From NCBI RefSeq assembly GCF_018398425.1, contig NZ_JADPMV010000002.1, positions 186,001 through 250,000 on the forward strand: a stretch of DNA of 64,000 bases, given 5' to 3'. A program made the position numbers and the translations under genes. Source of the stretch: Pseudomonas lalucatii (GTDB lineage: Bacteria; Pseudomonadota; Gammaproteobacteria; Pseudomonadales; Pseudomonadaceae). The notes under the pieces are model-generated. The model saw only the letters and a list, made by a program, of their open reading frames with translations, did not search any database and was not told the DNA's origin. Below are positions 18,924 through 28,210 of this stretch, piece after piece; the first letter of the stretch is position 1, and the number at the start of each line of letters is the position of its first letter.

Positions 18924-18939
18924 CGGCACGGGCCTTGCT
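18924..18939 (+). promoter_or_regulatory. Probable sigma-54 promoter of flgA
   Basis: Reads CGGCAC, 5 bases (GGGCC), TTGCT; only the first base departs from the TGGCAC-N5-TTGCT consensus. Transcription from it would start close to 18950, at the flgA start codon itself, so the message would be leaderless or nearly so. Confidence 0.6.
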
Positions 18940-18950
18940 TTTGACTCAGC

Positions 18951-19706
18951 ATGAACGCAGAAACGACGATTTTTCGGCACGCGCTGATAAAAGGCTGCCA
19001 GTTGCTGGCAGTTTTACCTGCAATGCTCGTACTCGGCTATAGCCCCCAGGCTGCCGCGGCGACCCTGCCTGAGCAACTTATCGGCACCACCCAGCGCTTT
19101 CTTGAGCACAGGGTTGCCGAGTACCTGCAGCGCAGCGACATCCGCGGCCGCCATGAGATCCAGATCAACCGGCTGGACCCGCGCCTGCGCCTTCCCGCCT
19201 GCGACCAGGACCTGACGGCCTCCCTGGAGAACCCGGCCGATCCCATCGGCCGGGTGACCGTGCGCGTGCGCTGCCCGGGCAGCGCGCCATGGACGGTATT
19301 CGTTCCCGGCCAGGTACGCCTCTTCCGCGACGTGGTGATCGCCAACCGCCCCCTCAAGCGCAACAGCGTGCTAACGGAAAGGGACGTGACCCTGGCCGAA
19401 CGCGACCTCGGCTCGCTCAGCCAGGGTTACCTGACGGCCGCCGGGCAGGCGGTCGGCAAGAAATTGACGCGCCCCCTGCTACCGGACCAGGTGGTGATGC
19501 CGATACATGTCGAAGCGGCCGAGGTCATTCATCGCGGCGACCAGGTTGTCATCGTCGCCCGCAGCGGCACGGTGAACGTGCGCATGCCCGGAGAAGCCCT
19601 CTCCGACGGAGCTGTCGGCAGGCAGATCCGCGTGCGCAACCAGCGTTCGCAACGCGTGATCAGAGCCCGGGTAGTGGGCCCCGGCCAGGTGGAAGTGGCC
19701 ATGTAG
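18951..19706 (+). CDS. flgA: P-ring assembly chaperone FlgA
   Basis: A 251-residue periplasmic protein with an N-terminal signal sequence (hydrophobic stretch about 17-32, cut near QAAA). The C-terminal SAF/FlgA domain has the conserved RPLKRNSVLTERDVTLAERDL and VGKKLTRPLLPDQVVM motifs. It helps FlgI assemble around the rod. The next in-frame ATG (19023) would remove the positive n-region of the signal peptide, so the first ATG is kept although the sigma-54 site leaves no room for a leader. flgM and flgN follow, with flgM having its own sigma-28 promoter. Confidence 0.94.
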   Translation: MNAETTIFRHALIKGCQLLAVLPAMLVLGYSPQAAAATLPEQLIGTTQRFLEHRVAEYLQRSDIRGRHEIQINRLDPRLRLPACDQDLTASLENPADPIGRVTVRVRCPGSAPWTVFVPGQVRLFRDVVIANRPLKRNSVLTERDVTLAERDLGSLSQGYLTAAGQAVGKKLTRPLLPDQVVMPIHVEAAEVIHRGDQVVIVARSGTVNVRMPGEALSDGAVGRQIRVRNQRSQRVIRARVVGPGQVEVAM

Positions 19707-19793
19707 GCATGATTCTTGTTTGAGGTTTAGCTGACGACTGGCGCACCGTGTTTTAGACTGGTGCCTGACGCACATTTAATTGCTCTGCAGCCC

Positions 19794-19820
19794 TAAAGCT
19801 TTCCGACTGTTGGCCGACAA
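19794..19820 (+). promoter_or_regulatory. Sigma-28 (FliA) promoter of flgMN
   Basis: TAAA, 15 bases, GCCGACAA: one mismatch to the FliA consensus TAAA-N15-GCCGATAA. It ends 40 bp before the flgM start. It would give the usual feedback in which FliA drives its own anti-sigma factor. Confidence 0.85.
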
Positions 19821-19859
19821 GCTAGGCAAGCGTCCAAACACTGCTCGAGGTTTCGCACC

Positions 19860-20192
19860 ATGGTCATCGATTTCAACCGGCCGAATAATGCCAGCACCCC
19901 CGCCAATGCAGGGCGTACAGGCAATGCCCAGTCTGCTGGCCGCAACGACGCCATCGGCAGCAAACCGCCGAGCGATGCAGCGGCAGCAGCCGACACCAGC
20001 CAGAGCGGCGAATCCGTGCAACTCAGCCACGAAGCGCAGCAGTTGCAGAAAATCGGCGACAAGCTGCGCGACCTGCCGAGCGTCGACCAGGAGCGTGTCG
20101 CCAAGATCAAGCAGGCGATTGCCGACGGCAGCTACCAGGTCGACAGCCAGCGCGTCGCCGGCAAACTGCTCAACTTCGAATCCCAGCGCTAG
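19860..20192 (+). CDS. flgM: Anti-sigma-28 factor FlgM
   Basis: A 110-residue protein whose C-terminal half is the FlgM domain: [44 protein letters not shown], with the LPxVDxxRVxxIKxAIxxGxY signature. FlgM binds and silences FliA until the hook is finished, then is secreted. The N-terminal 45 residues are Ala/Asn-rich and probably disordered, as is usual. It is preceded by a sigma-28 promoter and followed at 51 bp by flgN. Confidence 0.95.
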   Translation: MVIDFNRPNNASTPANAGRTGNAQSAGRNDAIGSKPPSDAAAAADTSQSGESVQLSHEAQQLQKIGDKLRDLPSVDQERVAKIKQAIADGSYQVDSQRVAGKLLNFESQR

Positions 20193-20243
20193 TCCCAGGG
20201 CTGCGCTGGGGATATTGGACGCCTCCCTCCCCAAGAGCCCGCC

Positions 20244-20711
20244 ATGCACGAAACAACCCTGCTGAAACTGTTCAACGACGACATCGCCACGGCCGAGCGC
20301 CTGCTCGCATTGCTCGATGACGAGTTTCAAGCCCTTGGCGAACGCGATCTGCCCCGCCTGCAGAGCATCCTCACGGACAAACAGCCCCTGCTCGAGTCCC
20401 TCGATCAGCACGGCAAGAGCCGCAGCCAGCTGCTGCTCGACCTGCAACTGAGCGCCGATCGCGCCGGCCTGCAGGCGCTGGCCGAACGCGCCCCCCAGGG
20501 CAGCGAACTGCTGGCGCGCGGCGACGCACTGAGCGCCCTGCTCGAACGCTGCCAGGCCGCCAATCTGCGCAACGGCCGCCTGATCCGTGCCAGCCAGGCC
20601 TCGACCAGCAGCATGCTCGGCATCCTGCGCGGCGGCGAAACGCCAAACGTCTATGACAGCCGCGGCAGTGCCGCTAGAATCGGCCAGCAGCGCCCGCTCA
20701 GCCAGGCCTGA
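20244..20711 (+). CDS. flgN: Flagellar export chaperone FlgN
   Basis: A 155-residue, soluble, largely helical protein with the FlgN pattern LLALLDDEFQALGERDLPRLQSILTDKQPLLESLD and a C-terminal NGRLIRASQ segment. It binds the hook-associated proteins FlgK and FlgL before export. Position after flgM is the standard order. It is followed by the PilZ gene at 82 bp. Confidence 0.92.
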   Translation: MHETTLLKLFNDDIATAERLLALLDDEFQALGERDLPRLQSILTDKQPLLESLDQHGKSRSQLLLDLQLSADRAGLQALAERAPQGSELLARGDALSALLERCQAANLRNGRLIRASQASTSSMLGILRGGETPNVYDSRGSAARIGQQRPLSQA

Positions 20712-20793
20712 CCCCCTATAACAAGGCGCCAGGACATACTGCCCAGATGGCAGTGTGCGAGTGCCCGAGTAATTGCCAGGAGAGTTCTGGACC

Positions 20794-21543
20794 GTGTCCA
20801 ATCCCTTTACCGAGGACGATGGCCCGCAACCGCCCAAAGTGCTCAAAGCGCCCATGGAGATCGTTGCCACCCTCCGCCAACTGCAGCAGGCCCACGACCC
20901 CCTGATCATCACCTTTCACGAGCGTAACCAACGCTTTCAGAGCTACCTGATCGAAGTGGATCGCGACAGATCCAGACTGACCCTCGATGAAATGATCCCC
21001 AGTGACGGCGAGCGCTACCTGCTCAACGGCGAGACCTTTCGCATCGAGGCCTTCCATGAGGGGGTTCGGGTGGCCTGGGAGTGCCCGCAAGCGGTTCAGA
21101 TCACCGAACACCAGGGCGCACGCTGCTACCTGAGCCCGATGCCGGACCAGGTGCACTACCATCAGCGGCGCAATGCCTTCAGGGCGCAGCTCAAGCTGAC
21201 GGAGCAGATCAAGGTCGAGCTGGCCGGCACCCGGCTGAAGAGTCCCCTGAGCGGGCAGATGCTGGATATTTCCGCGACCGGCTGCAAGTTGCGCATCCCC
21301 GTTGACGTCACCCAGCGCCTGCAGACCGGCCAGGTCTACGAGCGCTTCACCGCCGAGCTGCCCTTCGGCGCCATGACCACCTCGGTGGAACTGCGCCATA
21401 TGCAATACGAGGAAAAACTCGACGCGACCTTCGTGGGCCTGCGCTTCCATCGCCTGAGCGGCCTGGAGCAACGCCAGGTCGAGCGCTTCGTCTACCAGTT
21501 GCAGCGCGAAGCACGGCGAACCGAAGGCGACGGCCTGTTCTAG
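20794..21543 (+). CDS. flgZ: c-di-GMP receptor FlgZ/YcgR (PilZ flagellar brake)
   Basis: A 249-residue YcgR-family protein. The N-terminal YcgR_N domain (about 10-115) is followed by a PilZ domain (about 120-240) with the c-di-GMP binding motifs RRNAFR and DISATGCKL. On binding c-di-GMP such proteins interact with the flagellar stator and slow swimming. The GTG at 20794 is chosen because AGGAGAG lies 8 bases upstream and the product then starts SNPFTEDDG like its Pseudomonas homologues; a TTG at 20773 lies before that site. Its place after flgMN matches P. aeruginosa and P. putida. Confidence 0.93.
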   Translation: MSNPFTEDDGPQPPKVLKAPMEIVATLRQLQQAHDPLIITFHERNQRFQSYLIEVDRDRSRLTLDEMIPSDGERYLLNGETFRIEAFHEGVRVAWECPQAVQITEHQGARCYLSPMPDQVHYHQRRNAFRAQLKLTEQIKVELAGTRLKSPLSGQMLDISATGCKLRIPVDVTQRLQTGQVYERFTAELPFGAMTTSVELRHMQYEEKLDATFVGLRFHRLSGLEQRQVERFVYQLQREARRTEGDGLF

Positions 21544-21553
21544 GCCGCGGCGC

Positions 21554-22165
21554 CTAGACCTGGATGCCCAGCGCCGCCAGGCGCGGCAGATCCTCGGGGC
21601 GATCCACGTCCCACAGCACGGGCAGCAGTTGGTGGTCCCACTCCAGCCGCTGCAGGCGCTCGCGGGTCAGGCTCAGCACCCGGTCGGTCCCCCAGGGCAT
21701 GGCCTCGAAGAGCAGCGGATCGATCCGGCGCAGACCGAGCAGGACATAGCCGCCATCCTCGGCCGGCCCCAGCACCACCGGCTGCGCATGCAGGGCGATA
21801 CAGGCTCCGCTCAGGTACTCGCCATCCAGCGCCGGACAGTCGTTGCCGATCAACACCACGGCATCGCTCTCGGCCAGGCCCAGCGCGGCGATGCGCCGCA
21901 TGCGCTCGCCCAGATCCCCGGCCGGCTGCTCGACCAGCGTCCAGCCCAGCCGATCGGCCAGCGCCTGCAACTCTGCGTCGGGGCTGTCGTCCAGCCAGAG
22001 GAAGCGTTCGCTGAAGCCATCGGACGGCAACTGCAGCGCCCGCGCCAGCAGGATGCGCTGCAGATCGCAGGCCCCCTCTTCGCCCAACGCCGGGATCAAT
22101 CGCGTTTTCACCCGCCCCGGTACCGGCAGGCGGGCCAGCAGGTGCAAGGAAATCGACAGACTCAT
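21554..22165 (-). CDS. DUF2064/TIGR04282-type glycosyltransferase
   Basis: A 203-residue protein of the CofC-like nucleotidyl/glycosyltransferase fold (DUF2064). It shows LLARLPVPGRVKTRLIPALG near the start, the acidic VVLIGNDCPALD motif (about residues 104-115) and GPAEDGGYVLLGL. Members of this family usually sit next to a TIGR04283-type GT2 enzyme, as here, and are associated with arsenosugar or related glycolipid synthesis; the substrate in this strain is not shown. Its start overlaps the stop of the upstream gene by 4 bp. Confidence 0.85.
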   Translation of the reverse strand: MSLSISLHLLARLPVPGRVKTRLIPALGEEGACDLQRILLARALQLPSDGFSERFLWLDDSPDAELQALADRLGWTLVEQPAGDLGERMRRIAALGLAESDAVVLIGNDCPALDGEYLSGACIALHAQPVVLGPAEDGGYVLLGLRRIDPLLFEAMPWGTDRVLSLTRERLQRLEWDHQLLPVLWDVDRPEDLPRLAALGIQV

Positions 22166-22854
22166 GGCCGTGGCCCTCTATGGTACATACGCGCCAACTG
22201 GTCTGGACTGGCGCCACAATAGTAGGCCAGTCGCAGACGCCACATGAGCAATACAGTACGCCAAATGCCGTGGCGCTCCCAGCGCCTGCTGGAGGTCGAC
22301 AGCGCGGGGCGCAGGCAGCGCGGCCTGGCCAGGCGCTTCAGCCGACGACAGAGTTCGATATCCTCCATCAACGGGATATCGGCGTAGCCCGCCAACCGCT
22401 CGAACACCTCACGCGCGACGAAGATGGCCTGATCGCCGCTGGCCACCCCGGTGAGCCGCGACCGCAGACTGATCATCGTACCGATCAGGCGCAGCGCCAG
22501 GCCGCGCCCCGACAGACGCACGTCGAAGCGTCCCCACACCGGGCGCCGGGCCAGCGCGTCCAGCAGGCTCCGCACGGCCGCGGCGTCGATCCGGGTATCG
22601 GCATGCACGAACCACAGGTAGTCGCCGCGGGCCGCGGCGGCGCCGGCATTCATCTGCCGGGCCCGTCCGGCGGCGGACCTTATCAGCCGGTCGACATGCC
22701 CCTGCGCCAGCGCGCAGGTTGCGTCGCGGCTGCCGCCATCGACCAGAATCAACTCGGCCCCAGAGGCACGCAGGGGCGCCAGGTCCGCCAGCAGCTGCGG
22801 CAGCACCTGCGCCTCGTCGCGCACCGGCACTATGATGCTGAGCGGCGGCGTCAC
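22162..22854 (-). CDS. TIGR04283-type GT2 glycosyltransferase
   Basis: A 230-residue GT-A-fold glycosyltransferase: LSIIVPVRDEAQVLPQLLADL at the start, the metal-binding HADTRID (DxD-like, about residues 84-90) and the VASGDQAIFVARE and PLMEDIELCRRLK motifs of the family. A short hydrophobic stretch near 185-200 may attach it to the membrane. It overlaps both neighbours by 4 bp, so the MFS gene, this gene and the DUF2064 gene form one translation-coupled unit. No arsM or arsS gene is present in the window, so an arsenosugar role is only a family-level suggestion. Confidence 0.86.
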   Translation of the reverse strand: MTPPLSIIVPVRDEAQVLPQLLADLAPLRASGAELILVDGGSRDATCALAQGHVDRLIRSAAGRARQMNAGAAAARGDYLWFVHADTRIDAAAVRSLLDALARRPVWGRFDVRLSGRGLALRLIGTMISLRSRLTGVASGDQAIFVAREVFERLAGYADIPLMEDIELCRRLKRLARPRCLRPALSTSSRRWERHGIWRTVLLMWRLRLAYYCGASPDQLARMYHRGPRP

Positions 22855-24173
22855 GGCCGCGGTGCCTGCCCCGGGGCCGCATCGCCACCCGCTTCCATTG
22901 GCGGCTCGACCACTGCATCGTGCATCTGCTCATGCACCACCTGCTCGTCGACGCGCGGGTCGAGGGCCGCCACCAGAGGCGAGCTGGCCGTACTGTCGGG
23001 CATCGGGATATGGTGCAGCGGTGCATCGTCGACCTGGTGCAGGTGGGTGACCTTCTTCGGGCTCACCCGCACCACCAGGATCAGGGCACAGGCGCAGAAG
23101 AAGGCGTAGAGCATGTTGGCGCCCCAGAAGCGCATCAGCACCCCGGCCAGCAGCGGCCCGATGCTGGCGCCCACGCCATAGGTGACCAGCAGCATCGCCG
23201 TCAGCGACACCCGGCGCTCGCCCTCGACATGGTCGTTGGCCAACGCCACCGCCAGCGGATAGAGGCTGAACTGCAGCAGGCTGACGACGAAGCCGACGCC
23301 GAACAGCAGCAACAGCGGCGCCTCGGCCATCAACGCCAGGGGCAGCGCGGCCAGCGCCATCAGCACTGCGCAGCCGCGAATCAGCACGACCCGGTCGCGG
23401 CGATCCGACAGCCAACCGAGCGGCCACTGCACCAGCAGGCCGGCGAGAATGCAGAAGCCCATGAACAGACCCACCTGCTCGGTGGGCATGCCCAGGCGCG
23501 TCGCATAGAGCGGCGCCAGGCCGTAGAACGCACCGATCACCAGGCCAGCCACGGCGATGGTGGTCAGCGACAGGGGCACGCGCTTGATGAAGAAGCGCAT
23601 TTCCAGCGGCGCCGGGTGCAGCGGGGCGGGGTGCAGCTTGCGGGTCAGGGCCACCGGCACCAGGCACAGGGCGAAGCACAGCGCCACCAGCATCAACAGC
23701 TCGAGCCCCAGGGTCGGATGCACCACCAGCACCAGCTGGCCGAGGATCAGGCCGAAGTAGGACGCCGCCATATAGCCGGCAAACACCAGGCCACGCTGGC
23801 TGGTATCGGCCTGCTCGTTGAGCCAGCTCTCGATCACCATGTACTGGCACATCATGCCCAGGCCCACCACGAAACGCAGCAACAGCCAGATCGGCAGCCA
23901 ATCGGTCAGGCCATGGCCCAGTACCGCCGCGGTGATCACCCCGGCGCAGGCCACGTAGGCACGTATGTGGCCGACCCGGGCGATCAGCCGGTGGCCCTTC
24001 TTGCCGCCCAGCACCAGCCCCAGGTAGTTGGCCGCCATCAGGGCACCCACCCACAGCCCGTCGGCGGTCTCCGCCAGGCGCAGGCCCAGGTAGGTACTGA
24101 GCAGACCCGATCCCAGCAGCATCAACAGGGTGGCGAAATACAGCGAACGAAACGACTTCCAGATCAGGCGCAT
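22851..24173 (-). CDS. MFS transporter (YcaD-like)
   Basis: A 440-residue major facilitator with 12 predicted transmembrane helices (residues 8-385) and a hydrophilic His/Asp-rich C-terminal tail of about 60 residues. The first helices contain LGLRLAETADGLWVGALMAANYLGLVLGGKKG and the central loop WPLGWLSDRRDRVVLIRG, the usual MFS loop 8-9 signature. The layout resembles the YcaD/UMF-type family annotated as sugar or drug efflux. The start at 24173 opens MRLIWKSFRSLYFATL; an upstream extension has poor composition. The substrate is unknown; coupling to two glycosyltransferases hints at export of a glycosylated product or import of its precursor. Confidence 0.85.
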   Translation of the reverse strand: MRLIWKSFRSLYFATLLMLLGSGLLSTYLGLRLAETADGLWVGALMAANYLGLVLGGKKGHRLIARVGHIRAYVACAGVITAAVLGHGLTDWLPIWLLLRFVVGLGMMCQYMVIESWLNEQADTSQRGLVFAGYMAASYFGLILGQLVLVVHPTLGLELLMLVALCFALCLVPVALTRKLHPAPLHPAPLEMRFFIKRVPLSLTTIAVAGLVIGAFYGLAPLYATRLGMPTEQVGLFMGFCILAGLLVQWPLGWLSDRRDRVVLIRGCAVLMALAALPLALMAEAPLLLLFGVGFVVSLLQFSLYPLAVALANDHVEGERRVSLTAMLLVTYGVGASIGPLLAGVLMRFWGANMLYAFFCACALILVVRVSPKKVTHLHQVDDAPLHHIPMPDSTASSPLVAALDPRVDEQVVHEQMHDAVVEPPMEAGGDAAPGQAPRP

Positions 24174-24413
24174 GGGGCTTTGAGTACTTCCTTGACTGAG
24201 GGTCAGAATGCTCGACGCAAGCAATCCGACGGGATGGGTGGTGGGGCTGCAAATTGGTGCTGGCGGTACAAGACGCAATAAAGCACAGCGGAGTTACAAC
24301 CGACAGCGAATTGCCTTACAGCGTAGTCAATCTGGCCGCACGGCAGGGCGCCAATCAGGCCTCCGCCGCTCCCGCCGCCCGGGCATCGCAGGGCAGCAGC
24401 GCGGCGCCGGTCA

Positions 24414-25757
24414 TCACGCCGGGGCCGCGAGCACCCGCCGCTCCCAGGGGGTGATCTCGTCGAGGAAGCTGTCGAGCTCCATGCTCTTGCTGGCGATGTA
24501 GCCTTCGATGAACTCCTGGCCGAACAGTTCGACCGCCAGCCGGCTGCGCTTGAGCCGCGCGAGCGCCGCATGGAGGGTACAGGGCAGGGCCAGCTCGTCC
24601 GGCACCTCGAACTCGCCCTGCAGCGGCGCGCTCGCCTGCAGCTGCTGCTCGATACCGTACAGCCCCGCCGCCAGGCTGGCCGCCAGGGCCAGGTAGGGAT
24701 TGGCGTCGGCCCCCGGCAGCCGGTTCTCCACCCGCCGCGCCGTCGGCGCACTGGCCGGAATGCGCAGCCCGGCGGCACGGTTGTCGCTCGACCAACAGGC
24801 GTTGTTCGGCGAGGCAAAGGGGTGGCAGAGCCGCTGGTAGGAGTTCACATGGGGGGCGAACAGCAGGGTGAAATCGGCCAGCGCCGCCTGCTGGCCGCCG
24901 ATGAACTGATAGAAGGCCGGGGTCGCCCGCCCCTGCGCATCGTTGAAGATATTGCGCCCGCTCCCCTGCTCCACCACGCTCTGGTGGATGTGCATGGAGC
25001 TGCCGGGCGTATGCGCCAGGGGTTTGGCCATGCACACCACGATCAGCCCGTGCTTGAGCGCCACCTCCTTGAGCAGGTGCTTGAACAGGAAGGTCTGGTC
25101 GGCGAGCAGCAAGGGATCGCCATGCAGCAGGTTGATCTCGAACTGACTCAGGCCCATCTCATGCATGAAGGTGTCGCGCGGCAGCCCCAATGCCGCCATG
25201 CACTGGTAGACCTCGTCGAAGAACCCCCGCAGGCCATTGTTGGAACCCACGCCGAATGCCGAGCCGCCGCTCTCGCGCCGGCCGTCCAGCCCCAGCGGCG
25301 GCTGGAACGGCTGCTGGGGGTCCGGGTTCGCGGCGAAGACGAAGAACTCCAGCTCGGTCGCCACCACCGGCTGCAGGCCCTGCTCGGCGTAACGCGCCAG
25401 TACCCGCTTGAGCAAGGTGCGCGTGGACAAGCCCGAACCACGGCCGTCCAGTTCATCCGCGTCGCAGATCGCCAGGGCCCGCGGCCGGGCGCTCCACGGC
25501 AGCAGGTGAATCCGCGTCGGCTCGGCATTCAACACCAGGTCGCCGTCGTCGCCGCCGTAGAAGCGCGCGGGCGGGTAGCCGCCCATGATGCACTGCAGCA
25601 GCACGCCGCGCGCCAGCTGCAGGCGCCGACCCTCGAGAAAGCCCGCGGCGGTCATCACCTTGCCCCGGGGCACGCCATTCAGGTCGGGGGTCACGCATTC
25701 GACTTCGGCAACGCCGCGAAGCAGCTCGCTCAGCGCACTGCGATCAGGGGTACTCAT
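24414..25757 (-). CDS. Glutamine synthetase-family ligase (PuuA/SpuI-like)
   Basis: A 447-residue type I glutamine synthetase-like enzyme. It has the N-terminal beta-grasp region (about 18-110), the catalytic motif EINLLHGDPLLLADQTFLFKH, the ATP-binding stretch AKPLAHTPGSSMHIHQSVV and the NRAAGLRIP and ENRLPGADANPYLALAA blocks. In Pseudomonas such single-copy relatives away from glnA are usually gamma-glutamylpolyamine or other gamma-glutamylamide synthetases. No polyamine genes flank it here, so the acceptor is undetermined. The 240 bp downstream, before the MFS gene, hold no gene I can support. Confidence 0.88.
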   Translation of the reverse strand: MSTPDRSALSELLRGVAEVECVTPDLNGVPRGKVMTAAGFLEGRRLQLARGVLLQCIMGGYPPARFYGGDDGDLVLNAEPTRIHLLPWSARPRALAICDADELDGRGSGLSTRTLLKRVLARYAEQGLQPVVATELEFFVFAANPDPQQPFQPPLGLDGRRESGGSAFGVGSNNGLRGFFDEVYQCMAALGLPRDTFMHEMGLSQFEINLLHGDPLLLADQTFLFKHLLKEVALKHGLIVVCMAKPLAHTPGSSMHIHQSVVEQGSGRNIFNDAQGRATPAFYQFIGGQQAALADFTLLFAPHVNSYQRLCHPFASPNNACWSSDNRAAGLRIPASAPTARRVENRLPGADANPYLALAASLAAGLYGIEQQLQASAPLQGEFEVPDELALPCTLHAALARLKRSRLAVELFGQEFIEGYIASKSMELDSFLDEITPWERRVLAAPA

Positions 25758-25947
25758 GGGTTCGTCCTTAATTTGCGCGATAGCCGCAGCGGGACCGCTG
25801 CTCGTACAAAATACGCATCAGCCGTTCGACATTTCAAGCACCCCGAGCAGCGTCCCCAGGAAGCCGCCAGAGCCACCCTGGCTGCCGTTGGCAGCGCGCG
25901 CAGTGCCGCCCGCCGCATCGGCTAACGATTCGGTCGTGCCGACGAGC

Positions 25948-25972
25948 GAAAGGCGCCACCTCGGCGCCTGTC
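25948..25972 (-). terminator. Possible terminator after yceH
   Basis: A 7-bp GC stem (aggcgcc / ggcgcct, 25951-25969) with a 5-base loop, followed by TTTCG on the minus strand. It lies 37 bp after the YceH stop. The rest of the 248-bp gap to the ligase gene shows nothing else clear. Confidence 0.5.
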
Positions 25973-26005
25973 GTGTTCACCCCGCTGACAATTGTGCCGA
26001 AGCCC

Positions 26006-26653
26006 CTACTCCAGGCGCGCCAGGCGCTCCTCCAGTTCGGCGAGGCGCGCCTCCAGCGCCTCCAGCCGCGCCTCGTAGGCCGATCCCGCCGCAGGGCGCT
26101 CGACCTCGGCAGCGCGCGCCTCCAGCAATGCCTGCATATCCTCCGGCTCACCCATCAGGTGCATGTAGCGGTCTTCACGCTGGCCGGCCTGACGCGCCAG
26201 CTGGATGACCAGGCCGCGGGTGATCAGCCGGTCCAGATGGTGGCGCAACTGCTCGCCATCCTCGAACTCATGCATGCGACTGCTGCGCGTGAGCAGTTCG
26301 TTGAGGGTCTGCGGCCCGCGCAGCAGCAGCAGGCCGATCAGCACCACCTGGGCGGCGACCAGTTCCAGCGTCTTGTCCACACGGTGTTCCCAGCGGTCGG
26401 CACGGCTGCCCATCACCAGGCGCGCCAGCGCCCGTCCCTCCAGGCTGCGCAGGCCCTGGCCGACCTGTCCGGGGTTGAGGTTCATCAGCGGCTCGCGGCT
26501 GGTCTTCTGATTGCAGGCCAGCACCAGGGCGTTCAAGGTCAGCGGATAGGCCTCGGGGGTGGTCGCCTGCTTCTCGATCAGGCACCCGAGGATGCGCACT
26601 TCGACCGCGCTCAACGGCGCCTCGTCGGACTCGGTTAGGGGCTCGTCATTCAT
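26006..26653 (-). CDS. YceH family protein (DUF480)
   Basis: A 215-residue protein of the YceH family: two tandem winged-helix-like domains, the first with [37 protein letters not shown]. The C-terminal 30 residues are a short coiled coil of repeated [12 protein letters not shown] type. YceH proteins are conserved in gamma-proteobacteria but have no settled biochemical role; DNA binding is suggested by the fold. It is convergent with nothing and stands alone, divergent from sstT. Confidence 0.9.
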   Translation of the reverse strand: MNDEPLTESDEAPLSAVEVRILGCLIEKQATTPEAYPLTLNALVLACNQKTSREPLMNLNPGQVGQGLRSLEGRALARLVMGSRADRWEHRVDKTLELVAAQVVLIGLLLLRGPQTLNELLTRSSRMHEFEDGEQLRHHLDRLITRGLVIQLARQAGQREDRYMHLMGEPEDMQALLEARAAEVERPAAGSAYEARLEALEARLAELEERLARLE

Positions 26654-26940
26654 CTCGGTTCTCTCAGGTTCGCAGCAACCGCTAGCCTAGCCTGACTGGC
26701 GGCAACTTGACACGCCCGGCAGCGGCCGGGCCGCGATAGGTGGCGCCCCTGCCCCGGCCGGCTGTGCTAGAGTCGCGCGCTGGTTTTCCTGCCCGAGCGC
26801 CCAGGCCTCGCCGCACCTCCGACAATTCGCTCGCCGCCGCCCCTTCCCCCCGCAAGACGCACCCGCCGGAGCCAGCCTCCGGGGACGGCTGTATTGCTGC
26901 ACGGAGCGGCCGGCGAGCCGCAGCCCTCAGAGATGTACCC

Positions 26941-28185
26941 ATGACCGCATATCGACACCCGCTCATCCGTCTGCTCGATCGCACCAGCCTGGTGGTGCAG
27001 ATCCTCATCGGCCTGATCGCCGGCGTGCTGCTCGCCCAGTTCCTGCCGCAGGCCGCGCTGTCCGTCGGCTTCCTCGGCGGCGTCTTCGTCTCGGCCTTGA
27101 AGGCCGTGGCGCCGGTACTGGTGTTCGTCCTGGTGACCGCCTCGATCGCCAACCACCAGCGCGACCAGCAGACCCACATGCGCCCGATTCTCGTGCTCTA
27201 CCTGCTGGGCACCTTCAGCGCCGCGCTGATCGCGGTGCTCGCCAGCTTCGCCTTCCCCTCGAGCCTGGCCCTGGTCAGCAACGGCGCCGAACTGGCGCCC
27301 CCGGGCGGCATCGGCGAGGTGCTCAGGACCCTGCTGCTGAACGTGGTCGACAACCCGATCAACGCCCTGCTGCGGGGCAACTTCATCGGCATCCTGGCCT
27401 GGGCCATCGGCCTGGGCCTGGCCCTGCGCCACGCCGCCCCCGCCAGCAAGCAGTTGCTCGCCGACCTGTCCGCCGGGGTGACTTCGATCGTCAAGCTGGT
27501 GATCCGCCTGGCGCCGCTGGGCATCTTCGGCCTGGTCGCCGCGACCCTGGCCGAGTCGGGCATGGGCGCGCTGCTCGACTACCTGCACCTGCTGCTGGTG
27601 CTGGTCGGCTGCATGCTGTTCGTCGCCCTGGTGGTCAACCCGCTGATCGTCTTCGGCAAGATCCGCCGCAATCCCTACCCGCTGGTGCTGACCTGCCTGC
27701 GCGAGAGCGGCCTGACCGCCTTCTTCACCCGCAGCTCGGCGGCCAACATCCCGGTCAACCTGCAGCTGTGCCAGCGCCTGGGCCTGCACCAGGAGACCTA
27801 CTCGGTGTCCATCCCCCTGGGCGCCACCATCAACATGGCCGGCGCGGCGATCACCATCAGCGTGCTGACCCTGGCCGCGGTGCATACCCTGGGCATCGCC
27901 GTGGACCTGCCCAGCGCCCTGCTGCTCAGCCTGCTGGCCGCGATCAGCGCCTGCGGCGCGTCCGGCGTGGCCGGCGGCTCGCTGCTGCTGATTCCGCTGG
28001 CCTGCAGCCTGTTCGGCATCCCCAACGAGGTGGCCATGCAGGTGGTCGCGGTGGGCTTCATCATCGGCATCATCCAGGACTCGGCGGAAACCGCGCTGAA
28101 CTCCTCCACCGACGTGCTGTTCACCGCCGCGGCCTGCCTGGCCCGGGACGAAGCGGCCGTAGCGGTCGCCGCGCCGCAGCCCTGA
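26941..28185 (+). CDS. sstT: Na+/serine-threonine symporter SstT
   Basis: A 414-residue dicarboxylate/amino acid:cation symporter (DAACS) family protein with eight or nine membrane helices and two re-entrant loops. The motifs [38 protein letters not shown] and [25 protein letters not shown] match the SstT subfamily rather than GltP or DctA. It takes up serine and threonine with sodium. The ATG at 26941 is chosen because the family begins a few residues before the first helix; the longer frame upstream has a proline- and arginine-rich composition with no match. Confidence 0.92.
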   Translation: MTAYRHPLIRLLDRTSLVVQILIGLIAGVLLAQFLPQAALSVGFLGGVFVSALKAVAPVLVFVLVTASIANHQRDQQTHMRPILVLYLLGTFSAALIAVLASFAFPSSLALVSNGAELAPPGGIGEVLRTLLLNVVDNPINALLRGNFIGILAWAIGLGLALRHAAPASKQLLADLSAGVTSIVKLVIRLAPLGIFGLVAATLAESGMGALLDYLHLLLVLVGCMLFVALVVNPLIVFGKIRRNPYPLVLTCLRESGLTAFFTRSSAANIPVNLQLCQRLGLHQETYSVSIPLGATINMAGAAITISVLTLAAVHTLGIAVDLPSALLLSLLAAISACGASGVAGGSLLLIPLACSLFGIPNEVAMQVVAVGFIIGIIQDSAETALNSSTDVLFTAAACLARDEAAVAVAAPQP

Positions 28186-28210
28186 CTCCAGGGGCATAGG
28201 CCCGGACGGC

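Noticed and set aside
20773..20793. TTG start for flgZ
   Set aside because: The AGGAGAG ribosome binding site lies downstream of it and serves the GTG at 20794.
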